Positions 52,261 to 63,494 of a stretch of 64,000 nucleotides of DNA are shown here, piece after piece. The translations under genes were made by a program, and so were the position numbers. The DNA is from Myxococcaceae bacterium (GTDB lineage Bacteria > Myxococcota_A > Polyangia > Polyangiales > Ga0077539), in NCBI GenBank assembly GCA_004297725.1, contig SCUS01000071.1, forward strand, positions 62,001 to 126,000, given 5' to 3'. The notes beneath the pieces were generated by a model. It ran no database searches and was not told the origin of the DNA. It saw only the letters and a list, made by a program, of their open reading frames with translations. Numbering within the stretch: position 1 is the stretch's first letter; the number at the start of each line of letters is the position of its first letter.

Positions 52261-53881
52261 CCGGGAGGCGAAGCGGGTGCTGGTGCTCGCCCCGGTGGGA
52301 ATCGACGCGAAGCTGATGAAGCGAGCGATCCTCGACGCCGGCCTCGGCGCGGAGACCTGCCTGGACGTGGCGTGCCTCTGCGAGGAGCTGTTGCGCGGCG
52401 CCGGGGCGGCGGTGTTCACCGAGGAGGCGCTCACCGAGGAGGGGGTGCGCACGCTGCTCGACGCGCTCGGGCAGCAGCCCGCGTGGTCGGACATGCCGCT
52501 GGTGGTGTGCACCTTCCCAGGGGCGCTCGGTCGGGCGAGCAGCGGGAGGCTCCGGGCGATCATCGACCGGGGCAACGTGACGCTGGTCGAGCGGCCGATG
52601 CGGGCGCGCACGCTGGTGAGCGCGATGCGGGCGGCGCTCAACGCGCGGGGACGACAGTACGAGCTGCGCGACCTGATCGAGCAGCGCGAGGCGCTCCTGC
52701 GGGAGGCCGAGGCCGCGAGCCGGCTGAAGGACGAGTTCCTGGCGACGGTGAGTCACGAGCTGCGCACGCCCCTCACGGCGATGCTGGGGTGGGCGGAGCT
52801 GCTGCGCATGGGGCGGCTCTCCGAGTCGAAGCAGCGGCAGGCGCTCGCCACCATCGAGCGCAACGCCCGGGCGCAGGTGCAGCTCGTCGAGGACCTCCTC
52901 GACGTGAGCCGGATCGTGTCGGGCCGGCTGCGGCTGGAGATGGGCGCGGTGCTGCCCGGGCAGTTCATCGAGCCGGCGGCGGAGTCGGTGCGCGTGGCGG
53001 CCGACGCCAAGGAGGTGGCCCTGGAGCTCGACCTCGACCCGACGCTCGGACCGGTGCTCGGCGACGCGGCGAGGCTGCAGCAGGTGGCGTGGAACCTCCT
53101 TACCAACGCGGTGAAGTTCACCCCGCGGGGCGGCAGGGTGAGGGTCACCTCGCGCCGCGTGGGGCCCTCCGTGGAGCTGCGCTTCTGCGACACGGGCCGC
53201 GGGGTCTCGCCGGAGTTCCTGCCCTACATGTTCGACCGCTTCCGGCAGGCGGACGGGTCGAGCACCCGCGCCCAGGGCGGCCTCGGGCTCGGGCTCGCCA
53301 TCGTGAAGCACCTCGTCGAGCTGCACGGCGGAACCATCGAGGCGCACAGCGACGGCGACGGCTGCGGCTCGGAGTTCATCGTCCGTCTCCCGGTGCCCGT
53401 GGGGGGCCTCCTCGTGGCGCCGCGCTCGATCGAGGCTCCGCTTCACTCGTCGCTCGGCTTCGACTGTCCGCCGGAGATGGTCGGGCTGCGCGTGCTGGTT
53501 GTCGAGGACGAGCCCGACACCCGCAACCTCCTGGTGATGCTGCTCGAGCTCTGCCACGCGCAGGTCGTCAGCGCCGCCAGCGCCGCGGAGGCCCGCGAGC
53601 TGGTCGCCCGCGGCGCGCCCGACCTGATCATCTCCGACATCGGGATGCCCGGCGGCGACGGGTACGCGCTCATCCGGGACGTGCGCGCGATGCCCGACGA
53701 CCGCGGCGGCCGGGTGCCCGCGGTCGCGCTCACCGCCTACGCCCGCGCCGAGGACCGCGCTCGGGCCCTCCGCGCCGGCTTCGACGAGCACCTCCCCAAG
53801 CCCGTCGAGCCGCGCGAGCTGGTGCGGGTGATCGCGTCGCTCGCCCGCGCCAACGGCCTCGTCGCCCCCGCGGCCCGGTAG
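52241..53881 (+). CDS. hybrid histidine kinase with N-terminal receiver-like domain
   Basis: 546 residues overlapping the KaiC-like gene. Residues 1-135 look like a degenerate receiver domain (KRVLVLAPVGIDAKLMKRAI, then DMPLVVCTFPGALGR). HisKA has FLATVSHELRTPLTAMLGWA with the phosphoacceptor His near residue 172. The ATPase lobe has NLLTNAVKFTPRGG (N box), DTGRGV (G1) and GGLGLGLAIVKHLVELHGG (G2). A C-terminal receiver (about residues 415-540) has LIISDIGMPGGDG, with the phosphoacceptor Asp near 466, and LPKPVEP. There are no membrane segments, so it is cytosolic, consistent with signal input through KaiC. Confidence 0.92.
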   Translation: MPTAGSDREAKRVLVLAPVGIDAKLMKRAILDAGLGAETCLDVACLCEELLRGAGAAVFTEEALTEEGVRTLLDALGQQPAWSDMPLVVCTFPGALGRASSGRLRAIIDRGNVTLVERPMRARTLVSAMRAALNARGRQYELRDLIEQREALLREAEAASRLKDEFLATVSHELRTPLTAMLGWAELLRMGRLSESKQRQALATIERNARAQVQLVEDLLDVSRIVSGRLRLEMGAVLPGQFIEPAAESVRVAADAKEVALELDLDPTLGPVLGDAARLQQVAWNLLTNAVKFTPRGGRVRVTSRRVGPSVELRFCDTGRGVSPEFLPYMFDRFRQADGSSTRAQGGLGLGLAIVKHLVELHGGTIEAHSDGDGCGSEFIVRLPVPVGGLLVAPRSIEAPLHSSLGFDCPPEMVGLRVLVVEDEPDTRNLLVMLLELCHAQVVSAASAAEARELVARGAPDLIISDIGMPGGDGYALIRDVRAMPDDRGGRVPAVALTAYARAEDRARALRAGFDEHLPKPVEPRELVRVIASLARANGLVAPAAR

Positions 53882-53918
53882 CCGCCGGGGCCGGGCGGGC
53901 GGTACCATCCGCGGCTCC

Positions 53919-56327
<2,409 letters not shown>

Positions 56328-56372
56328 AGCCGCGGGGAGGAAGGTTCGTACTTCCCGACTGGAGGCTCACTC

Positions 56373-57026
56373 ATGATGTTCACACGACGCTCGACCTCGA
56401 TGCTGGTCCCCCTGCTGGCGGCGCTCGGCACGCTGCTCATGGCCGCACCAGCCTCCGCGCAGTTCCGTTGCCCTCCGGGCATGATGCGCAACCGCTGGGG
56501 TCGCTGCGTACCCTTCCGCAACCGGATCTGTCCTCCAGGGCAGATGTTCCAGAACGGCATGTGCGTGACCGTCGGGGTGCCTCAGCCGGTGGCCTGTCCC
56601 CCGGGCACCGCCTTCGTCAACGGGTCGTGCGTCCCGATGCAGCAGCCCGTGGTCTGTCAGCCCGGCTACGCCTTCGTCAACGGGTCGTGCGTCCCGATGC
56701 AGCAGCCCGTGGCGTGCCCGCCGGGCTTCTTCTTCGCCAACGGCCGCTGCGTCCAGGCGCAGCAGCCGCCCCCCATGGCGTGCCCGCCGGGCTTCTTCCT
56801 CTCCAACGGCCGCTGCCTCCCGATGGGTCAGCCCGCCCCGGTGCTCTGCCCCCCCAACACCGCCCTCGTCAACGGCGTGTGCACCCCCATCGCCGTGCCG
56901 TCCCAGCCCGTGGCGTGCCCGCCGGGGTACTTCTTCAACAACGGCACCTGCGTCCAGGGCGGCATCCAGCCCACGGCGTGCCCCCCGGGCTGGTTCTTCT
57001 TCCGCGGTCGCTGCCGCCCTCGCTGA
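56373..57026 (+). CDS. secreted protein made of about 20-residue Cys-pair repeats
   Basis: 217 residues. Signal peptide MMFTRRSTSMLVPLLAALGT ends APASA. The mature part is eight or nine repeats of the form C-P-P-G-x-x-[FM]-x-N-G-x-C-[VL]-P-x-x-Q-P, for example CPPGTAFVNGSCVPMQQPV. Each has two cysteines ten to eleven apart. Two repeats share a nearly identical DNA stretch (56608-56651 and 56668-56711, period 60), pointing to recent internal duplication. It probably forms a rigid disulfide-rich rod outside the cell. No function is known. It starts 45 bases after the receptor kinase gene and may be co-transcribed. Confidence 0.8.
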   Translation: MMFTRRSTSMLVPLLAALGTLLMAAPASAQFRCPPGMMRNRWGRCVPFRNRICPPGQMFQNGMCVTVGVPQPVACPPGTAFVNGSCVPMQQPVVCQPGYAFVNGSCVPMQQPVACPPGFFFANGRCVQAQQPPPMACPPGFFLSNGRCLPMGQPAPVLCPPNTALVNGVCTPIAVPSQPVACPPGYFFNNGTCVQGGIQPTACPPGWFFFRGRCRPR

Positions 57027-57054
57027 AGCGCCGCGCTCCTCACCGCCCCCCGCC

Positions 57055-57681
57055 TCAGGCCATCCCCATCCCCCCATCGCGGCGAAACACCACAGTGAGG
57101 TTGTTCGCCGGCATCGCCACGGTCTCCACGTGGCCGAGCCCCCGGGAGCGCGCCTCCTCGATCACCGCCTCGAGGTCTCGTACCCCCCAGCGCGCGTCCC
57201 TGCCGCGGAGGTCTTCGTCGAAGGCCGCGTTGCTCGGCGCGGTGTGCTCGCCCCCCACCCGAAACGGCCCGTAGAGCACCAGCGGAGCGCCCGGCGGGAG
57301 CACCCTCGCGGCCCCTCGCATCAGCCCCGTGCATGCCTCCCAGGGGGCGATATGCACCATGTTGATGCACACCACCGCGTCGGCCCGGTCGATCGGCCAC
57401 TCCTCCGCCGCCGCGTCGAGCGCCCTCGGCGCCACCACGTTGCGCACGCCCGAGCGCTCGGCCCACGCCGCGATGCTCGCCCTCGCCGCCTCGCCAGGGT
57501 CCGAGGGCTGCCAGGTCAGCGCTGGCATCTGCTCGGCGAAGTAGACCGCGTGCTCGCCGCTGCCGCTGGCGATCTCCAGCACCGTCCCGGAGCGGGGGAG
57601 CACCCGGCGGAGCACCGCCAGGATCGGGTCGCGGTTGCGCTGCGTGGCGGGGGCGAAGCGTCGGGGGTCGGAGGGCTCCAT
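57055..57681 (-). CDS. DUF938-type SAM-dependent methyltransferase
   Basis: 208 residues. The SAM site (motif I) is VLEIASGSGEHAVYFAEQMP; FAPATQRNRDPILAVLRRVL precedes it, as in DUF938. VVCINMVHIAPWEACTGLMR and VLYGPFRVGGEHTAPSNAAF complete the family pattern. The substrate is not known. An alternative reading in another frame over the same DNA lacks these motifs. It is convergent with the Cys-repeat gene (28 bases between the stops). Confidence 0.9.
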   Translation of the reverse strand: MEPSDPRRFAPATQRNRDPILAVLRRVLPRSGTVLEIASGSGEHAVYFAEQMPALTWQPSDPGEAARASIAAWAERSGVRNVVAPRALDAAAEEWPIDRADAVVCINMVHIAPWEACTGLMRGAARVLPPGAPLVLYGPFRVGGEHTAPSNAAFDEDLRGRDARWGVRDLEAVIEEARSRGLGHVETVAMPANNLTVVFRRDGGMGMA

Positions 57682-57712
57682 GCGCCGGAGGATACCTCCG
57701 CCGCGACCCGCG

Positions 57713-60070
57713 TCAGTCGGCGAGCACCGCGTGGAGCTTGTCGAGCAGGGACTGCGGGCAGAAGGGCTTCTCCACGAAGCCCGCGAGCCCCATGCCCGCG
57801 AAGCGGCTCATCGCCTCCTGCCCGGAGTACCCGCTGGAGAGCAGCACCCTCACGTCGCCGCGGATGCGCCGCAGCTCGAGGAAGGTCTCCTCGCCGCCCA
57901 TGCGCGGCATCGTGACGTCGAGCAGCACCGCGGCGATCTCGCCCTGATGCTCGCGGAAGCGCTCCACGCCCTCGACGCCGTCGCAGGCGAGGAGCACCGT
58001 GAATCCAGCGCGCTCGAAGATGCGCCTCGCCAGGAAGCGCACGCCCTCCTCGTCGTCGATCACGAGGATGGTGCCGCTGGCCTTCGCCCTCGCCCGGGCG
58101 GGCCGTCGGACGGGCGCCGCGGAGGGCTTCGCGCCCACCGGGAAGAAAGCCCGCAGCGTGGTGCCCCGTCCCAACTCGCTCTCCACCTGGATGGCGCCCT
58201 TGTGCCCTCGGAGGATGCCGAGCACCGCGGCGAGCCCGAGGCCCCGGCCCACGAACTTCGTGGTGTAGAACGGGTCGAAGATCCTGGCGGCGGTCTCCGG
58301 GGTCATGCCCGCCCCGGTGTCCGCGACCTCCAGGCAGACGTAGTCGCCGGACGGGAGATCGTCGTCGACGAAGGTGTCGGCCAGGAAGGACGCGTCGGCG
58401 TGCACCACGCTGGTCGCGACGGTCACCTCGCCGCCGCGGTCGCCGATGGCGTCCGAGGCGTTGTTGATCAGGCTCGTCAACACCCGACGGATCTGCGCGG
58501 CGTCGCCCTCGATGAGCGGCAGCCCGGGGGCGAGCCGGAGGGTGAGCGTCACCCCCCGGGCGACGGCGGTGGGGAGCACCTGCGCCATGTCCTCGACGAG
58601 GCGGCCGAGGTCGATGGAGGTGAGCACGAAGCGACCCCTCCCGGAGTAGGCGAGGAGCTGCCGGGTGAGGTCGGCCGCGCGCAACGCCGCGGTCTGGATG
58701 TCGGATACGAAGGGCCGCAGGGGGCTCGACGGCGGCAGCTCCATCAGCGTGAGCCCGGCGTTGCCCAGGATGCCCACGAGGAGGTTGTTGAAGTCGTGCG
58801 CGATGCCGCCGGCGAGCACCCCGAGGCTCTCCAGCTTCTGCGACTGGAGGAGCCGCTCCACGATGCGGCGCGTGCTGGTGATGTCGGTGATGACCCCGAG
58901 CATCGCCTCGGGGTTGCCGTGCTCGTCCTTGATCTCGCGGCTGTTGGCGCGGACCATCACCTCGTGCCCGTCGTCGAGCGAGCGCAGGCGCCAGGTGAAG
59001 GGGAAGCTGTAGCCCGCGCGCCGCCTGCGGATGCGCTCCTCGGCCTTCTCCGCGTCCTCGGGGAAGATCAGGTCGCTCATGCTCAGCCCGACGACCGCCT
59101 CCGGGGTCGATCCCAGCATCGCCGCGAACTGGTGGTTGCTGTAACGGATCACCCCGTCGAAGCCGGTGATGTTGATGCCGTCGAAGACCGTGTCGAGGAT
59201 GCTGCGGTAGCGCTGCGCGAGGAGCCTGCTCTCGGTGAGCACCTGTGCGTTGCTGACCGCGCTCGCGGCCTGGTCGGCCATGCCGCGCAGCAGGTCGAGG
59301 TCGGCCGGCTCGAGCACCAGCGGGCCGCTGCAGGAGGAGAGCGAGAGGGCGCCGTGGAAGGCGCTGCCGCTCACCAGGTAGGCCACCGCGAAGCCGCGCA
59401 CCCGGTGCCGGTCGGCGTCCGCGGCGTCTTCGGTGAGCGCCGCGACCGGGGCGTACTTCACCCGCTCGGGCTGGAGGCGCTCGGGATAGGGGACGCCGGC
59501 GTAGGGGACGATCGGGGGCAGCGGGCACGCCTCGTCGCCGCCCTCGGAGTACACCACCCGGTAAGAGCGGGCGTCGGACTCGTAGAGCAGGAAGGACGCT
59601 CGGAGGTGGGGGCCGAAGCTGTCGCGCATGGCGGCGCAGAGCACCCGAGCGATCTCCGGCAGCTCCGTGCGCTCGGAGATCTTCGAGGCGACGGCGATGA
59701 GGGCGTCGGCGCGGCGACGGTCGGCGGTGGTGGCCTCCTCGGCGCGGACGCGGTCGGTGATGTCGACGATGATCCCGTCGAGGCGGGCGCCGGCGCGGAC
59801 GAGCTTCGCGGCGGCCCATCGCAGCTCTCCGCAGCGCCGGTAGCGGAACTCGAAGGCCGCGTCGCTCGTGGCCCCGAAGCGCGCGGCGTCGGCGGGGTGC
59901 ACCGCGGCCATGAGCGCGTCCCAGCCGAGGCCCGCCCGCGGGTCTGTGCCGACGAACTCACCGACGGTGGCGCTGAGGTGGCTGATGCGGTCTTCGTCGA
60001 GGTCGCGGACCCACGCGACGTGGCGGAGCGCCTCGGCGGAGCGGTTGGGGCTGCGGCTATCCGATGACAT
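57713..60070 (-). CDS. hybrid histidine kinase (PAS-GAF-PAS-HisKA-HATPase-REC)
   Basis: 785 residues from the ATG at 60070; longer starts lie in non-coding-like sequence. A PAS-like region (residues 1-110), a GAF-like region (about 120-280) and a second PAS (YRSILDTVFDGINITGFDGV, about 285-405) precede the kinase core. GGIAHDFNNLLVGILGNAG has the phosphoacceptor His425 in the HDFNN context. INNASDAIGDRGG is the N box and GRGLGLAAVLGILRGHKG the G2 box. The C-terminal receiver has VLLDVTMPRMGGEE with Asp718 as likely phosphosite and VEKPFCPQSL. There are no membrane helices, so it is a soluble sensor. Confidence 0.92.
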   Translation of the reverse strand: MSSDSRSPNRSAEALRHVAWVRDLDEDRISHLSATVGEFVGTDPRAGLGWDALMAAVHPADAARFGATSDAAFEFRYRRCGELRWAAAKLVRAGARLDGIIVDITDRVRAEEATTADRRRADALIAVASKISERTELPEIARVLCAAMRDSFGPHLRASFLLYESDARSYRVVYSEGGDEACPLPPIVPYAGVPYPERLQPERVKYAPVAALTEDAADADRHRVRGFAVAYLVSGSAFHGALSLSSCSGPLVLEPADLDLLRGMADQAASAVSNAQVLTESRLLAQRYRSILDTVFDGINITGFDGVIRYSNHQFAAMLGSTPEAVVGLSMSDLIFPEDAEKAEERIRRRRAGYSFPFTWRLRSLDDGHEVMVRANSREIKDEHGNPEAMLGVITDITSTRRIVERLLQSQKLESLGVLAGGIAHDFNNLLVGILGNAGLTLMELPPSSPLRPFVSDIQTAALRAADLTRQLLAYSGRGRFVLTSIDLGRLVEDMAQVLPTAVARGVTLTLRLAPGLPLIEGDAAQIRRVLTSLINNASDAIGDRGGEVTVATSVVHADASFLADTFVDDDLPSGDYVCLEVADTGAGMTPETAARIFDPFYTTKFVGRGLGLAAVLGILRGHKGAIQVESELGRGTTLRAFFPVGAKPSAAPVRRPARARAKASGTILVIDDEEGVRFLARRIFERAGFTVLLACDGVEGVERFREHQGEIAAVLLDVTMPRMGGEETFLELRRIRGDVRVLLSSGYSGQEAMSRFAGMGLAGFVEKPFCPQSLLDKLHAVLAD

Positions 60071-60215
60071 GGGGGCGTCTATCCAAGGTACACCAACGAC
60101 CAACCGACCGATCGCCCCATGAACGCAGGGCCCGATGCTCCGGATGGGGTAAGCGCTCGGTCGGTGAAGTGCACTTGACGGGCCGCACCCCTCGCACTCC
60201 ATAAGACCCACCACC

Positions 60216-61076
60216 ATGCAGCGCATCCTCTCCGACCTCGTCGAGCTCCTCCGCCTCGAACGACTCGACCGCGACCTCTTCCGCGGCAACAGCCAGGACC
60301 TCGGCTGGGGCGCCATCTTCGGCGGCCAGGTGCTCGGCCAGGCGCTCTCCGCCGCGGCGCAGACGGTCCCCGGCGACCGCTCGGTGCACTCGCTCCACGG
60401 GTACTTCATCCGCGCGGGCGACCTGCGCCGGCCGATCGTCTACTCCGTCGACCGGCTGCGCGACGGCAAGAGCTTCGTCACCCGGCGCGTCGACGCGGTG
60501 CAGGAGGGCGAGGCCATCTTCAGCCTCGAGGCCTCCTTCCAGGTCGAGGAAGACGGCCTCGAACACCAGGACCCGATGCCCGAGGTGCCTCCCCCCGAGG
60601 CGCTGCGCTCCGAGCGCGAGCTCGCCCTGCTCCTCGCCGACCGGCTGCCCGAGGCCTTCCGCGCCATCGCCACGGCCGAGCGGCCCATCGAGATCCGCCC
60701 CGTCGAGCCTCGCAACCCGCTCAAGCCCACGGCGGTCGAGCCCCGTCGGCACCTCTGGGTGCGCGCCATCGACACGCTCCCCGACGACGCCGCGCTCCAT
60801 CGTTACATGCTCGCGTATGCGTCCGACTTCTCCTTCCTCGGCACCGCGCTCGACCCGCACGGCGTGAGCTGGCTCACCCCCGGGATGCAGGTCGCCTCGC
60901 TCGATCACGCGATGTGGTTCCACCGGTCGTTTCGCTTCGACGACTGGCTGCTCTACGCCGTCGAGAGCCCCTCGGCCTCGGGCTCCCGAGGCCTCGTCCG
61001 CGGGCGCTTCTTCGACCGCTCGGGCCGCCTCGTCGCGAGCTGCACCCAGGAGGGGCTCATCCGACGGCGCAAGTGA
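60216..61076 (+). CDS. tesB: acyl-CoA thioesterase II
   Basis: 286 residues, typical of TesB. The double hotdog fold shows FRGNSQDLGWGAIFGGQVLG with QALSAAAQTVPGDRSVHSLH, HGYFIRAGDLRRPIVYSVDR and, near the C-terminus, ASLDHAMWFHRSFRFDDWLL, which carries the catalytic Asp of the second repeat. The enzyme hydrolyses medium- to long-chain acyl-CoA. It could counterbalance the acyl-CoA ligase at 32331, though the two are not linked. It is divergent from the histidine kinase with a 145-base gap. Confidence 0.93.
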   Translation: MQRILSDLVELLRLERLDRDLFRGNSQDLGWGAIFGGQVLGQALSAAAQTVPGDRSVHSLHGYFIRAGDLRRPIVYSVDRLRDGKSFVTRRVDAVQEGEAIFSLEASFQVEEDGLEHQDPMPEVPPPEALRSERELALLLADRLPEAFRAIATAERPIEIRPVEPRNPLKPTAVEPRRHLWVRAIDTLPDDAALHRYMLAYASDFSFLGTALDPHGVSWLTPGMQVASLDHAMWFHRSFRFDDWLLYAVESPSASGSRGLVRGRFFDRSGRLVASCTQEGLIRRRK

Positions 61077-61099
61077 ACCCGCGGGCTCTCCCCCCGCGC

Positions 61100-63370
61100 T
61101 CACCCTTCGCCCTTCCTGCTCCTCGGCTTCGCGGGCTTCGCGCCCGGCTTGCGCACCCGCTTCGGCTTCGCCGCGGGCTTCGCGCCGGGCATCCCCCCCT
61201 CGAAGGGAAACACCGCCCCGCAGCCCTCCTTCCACCGGGAGCACCCCCACGCGCGGCGCCCCACGATCAGCGTCCCCTGGCCGCACACCGGGCACACCAC
61301 CCCCGTGCGGCTCCCCAGCGCCGGAGCGCCCGACTCCGCCGCCGCCGTCGTCGCCTGCTTCGCCGCGGGCTCCCTCGCCGGCGCGCTCCTGCGCCCGGCC
61401 CTCGCCCTCGTCGCTCCGGGCGCCGCGATGCCCGGCGCCGCGGCCACGCGCTTCACCAGGTCGCGCACCACGTCCTTGATGTCGCGCATGAAGTCGTCGC
61501 GCTTCTCCTCCCCGCGGGCCACGCGCGACAGGCGCTCCTCCCACGCCCCGGTGAGCTCCGCGGAGGCCAGCGCGGGCACCGGCAGCCCGTCGATGAGCGC
61601 CTCTCCCAGGGGGGTCGACACCAGCGACTTCTGCTCCCTCGCGGCGTACCCGCGGGTGATCAGCGTCTCGATCATCGACGCGCGCGTGGCGGGCGTGCCG
61701 AGCCCCCGGTCCTTCAGCGCCTCTCGCAGCGCCTCGTCGTCCACCTGGCGACCCGCGGACTCCATCGCCCCGAGGATGGTCGCGTCGTTGTAGCGCCTCG
61801 GCGCCTGCGTCTGCTTCTTCTCGGGGGTGTAGCGCCCCCGGAGCGCCTCTCCCTCCCTCAGCGCCGGGAGCGACTGGGCGTCGTCCTTCGCGCCCTTCGC
61901 GGTGGGCTCGTCGTCGCCGAAGCCCGCCACCTCCTGCCAGCCCGCCGACACCCGCACCCGCCCCCTCGCCACGAAGCGATCGGGCGGCGGAGGCAGCGCG
62001 TCGAGCAGCCGGTCGTCGGCCTCGTCGTCCCTCTTCTCGTCGTCCTTCGGGCCACGCTTCGCCGTCGCCTTGCGGGCCGGAGCGCCTTCGCCCACGACCA
62101 CCACCGCCACCGTCTGGTCGAACTCCGCGTCGGGGTAGAACACCCCGAGAAACCTCCTCGCCACCAGGTCGAAGAGCTTTCGCTCATCGCCGTTGAGCGC
62201 GCCGAGCGAGCCCTTGTGCTCCGTGGGAATGATCGCGTGGTGGTCGCGCACCTTGCCGTCGTCGAAGACCCTCCCGGAGCGAGGCAGCGGCGACTGGAGC
62301 AACACGTTGGCGAAGGCCGAGTACTCTGGCTGGGCGCCCACCGAGCGGATCACCTCCGGCAGCGTGGCGTGCATCCCCTTCTGGAGGTGCCGCGAGTCGG
62401 TGCGAGGGTAGGTGAGCACCTTGTGCTTCTCGTAGAGGGCCTGCGCGAGGTCGAGCGTGCGCTGCGCCGAGAAGCCGTAGCGCCCGTTGGCGGTGCGCTG
62501 CAGCGAGGTGAGGTCGAAGAGCATCGGGGCCGACACCCGCTGACGCTTCGTCTCGATGGACTCCACCCTCGGACCGTGGGGCGATCCCACCCTGGACGAG
62601 ACCCGCTCGACCAGCGACTGCGCCAGCTCGGCGCGGGCGAGGCGCTGCCTCCCTTCGGCGGTCCACCGGGCCGTGAAGCGCACGGCCTCCGCGGTGGTGA
62701 ACTCCCCCGCGAGCTCCCAGTAGTCCTTCGGCACGAAGGCCCGGATCGCCTGGTCTCGGGCCACCAGCATCGCCAGCGTCGGGGTCTGGACGCGCCCCAC
62801 GGAGAAGAGCGCGTCGCTCCCCGCGCTGCGCCCCCGCACGGTCACCGCGCGCGTGGCGTTGATGCCCACCAGCCAGTCGGCCTCGGCCCGGCAGCGCGCC
62901 GCGTCGCCGAGGGCGTCATAGCGGGCCGACGGCTCCAGCCGGGCGAAGCCCTCCCGGATGGACGCCTCGGTGAGCGAGGAGATCCAGAGCCGCCGCACCG
63001 CCGCCCGCGCCCCGGCGAGATCGTGGCACAGCCGGAAGATGAGCTCCCCCTCCCGGCCCGCGTCGCAGGCGTTGACCACCTCGTCGAAGCGCCGGTCTCG
63101 CAAGAGCGAGCGCACCACCTTCCACTGCGACGCCGAGCTCCTCACCGGCCGCAGCCGGAAGGTCTCCGGCAGCATCGGCAGCGAGGAGAGCCGCCAGGGC
63201 TTCCACCCGGGGTCGTAGGCGTCGGGCTCCTCGAACTCCACCAGGTGGCCGAGGCACCAGGTGATGACCCGCCCGTCGCCCTCGATGCACCCCTGACCCC
63301 CGCCGCGCACCCCGAGCGCTCGGGCGAGGTCGCGGGCCACGCTGGGCTTCTCCGTGATGATGAGCTGCAT
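61100..63370 (-). CDS. topB: DNA topoisomerase III (type IA)
   Basis: 756 residues from the ATG at 63370. The TOPRIM start MQLIITEKPSVARDLARALG with VVNACDAGREGELIFRL, and the active-site segment LTYPRTDSRHL with Tyr321, identify a type IA topoisomerase of the TopB group. RTANGRYGFSAQRTLDLAQA and GLGTPATRASMIETLITRGY are further family segments. A C-terminal zinc-finger-like stretch (CPVCGQGTLIVGRRAWGCSR, then CGAVFPFEGG) and a Lys/Arg/Pro tail follow. It relaxes negative supercoils and decatenates DNA. A Lys/Asp-rich insert (about residues 420-450) is unusual. The length is above the 650 residues of E. coli TopB. Confidence 0.96.
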   Translation of the reverse strand: MQLIITEKPSVARDLARALGVRGGGQGCIEGDGRVITWCLGHLVEFEEPDAYDPGWKPWRLSSLPMLPETFRLRPVRSSASQWKVVRSLLRDRRFDEVVNACDAGREGELIFRLCHDLAGARAAVRRLWISSLTEASIREGFARLEPSARYDALGDAARCRAEADWLVGINATRAVTVRGRSAGSDALFSVGRVQTPTLAMLVARDQAIRAFVPKDYWELAGEFTTAEAVRFTARWTAEGRQRLARAELAQSLVERVSSRVGSPHGPRVESIETKRQRVSAPMLFDLTSLQRTANGRYGFSAQRTLDLAQALYEKHKVLTYPRTDSRHLQKGMHATLPEVIRSVGAQPEYSAFANVLLQSPLPRSGRVFDDGKVRDHHAIIPTEHKGSLGALNGDERKLFDLVARRFLGVFYPDAEFDQTVAVVVVGEGAPARKATAKRGPKDDEKRDDEADDRLLDALPPPPDRFVARGRVRVSAGWQEVAGFGDDEPTAKGAKDDAQSLPALREGEALRGRYTPEKKQTQAPRRYNDATILGAMESAGRQVDDEALREALKDRGLGTPATRASMIETLITRGYAAREQKSLVSTPLGEALIDGLPVPALASAELTGAWEERLSRVARGEEKRDDFMRDIKDVVRDLVKRVAAAPGIAAPGATRARAGRRSAPAREPAAKQATTAAAESGAPALGSRTGVVCPVCGQGTLIVGRRAWGCSRWKEGCGAVFPFEGGMPGAKPAAKPKRVRKPGAKPAKPRSRKGEG

Positions 63371-63494
63371 CGCGCAGGGAGCTATGGCGCCGCCCCGCGC
63401 CCTCACGCAAGCGACGGTGACGGGATATGTCCAGATGCGGCGCGTCGGCCGGGAGCGTGACGGGGGCGCCGGCTTCTGCGACAACCCCCGGCAG

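Noticed and set aside
57516-59819. Alternative minus-strand frame overlapping the second hybrid histidine kinase
   Set aside because: It is Arg/Pro/Gly-rich without motifs, whereas the other frame has PAS, HisKA, HATPase and receiver motifs.
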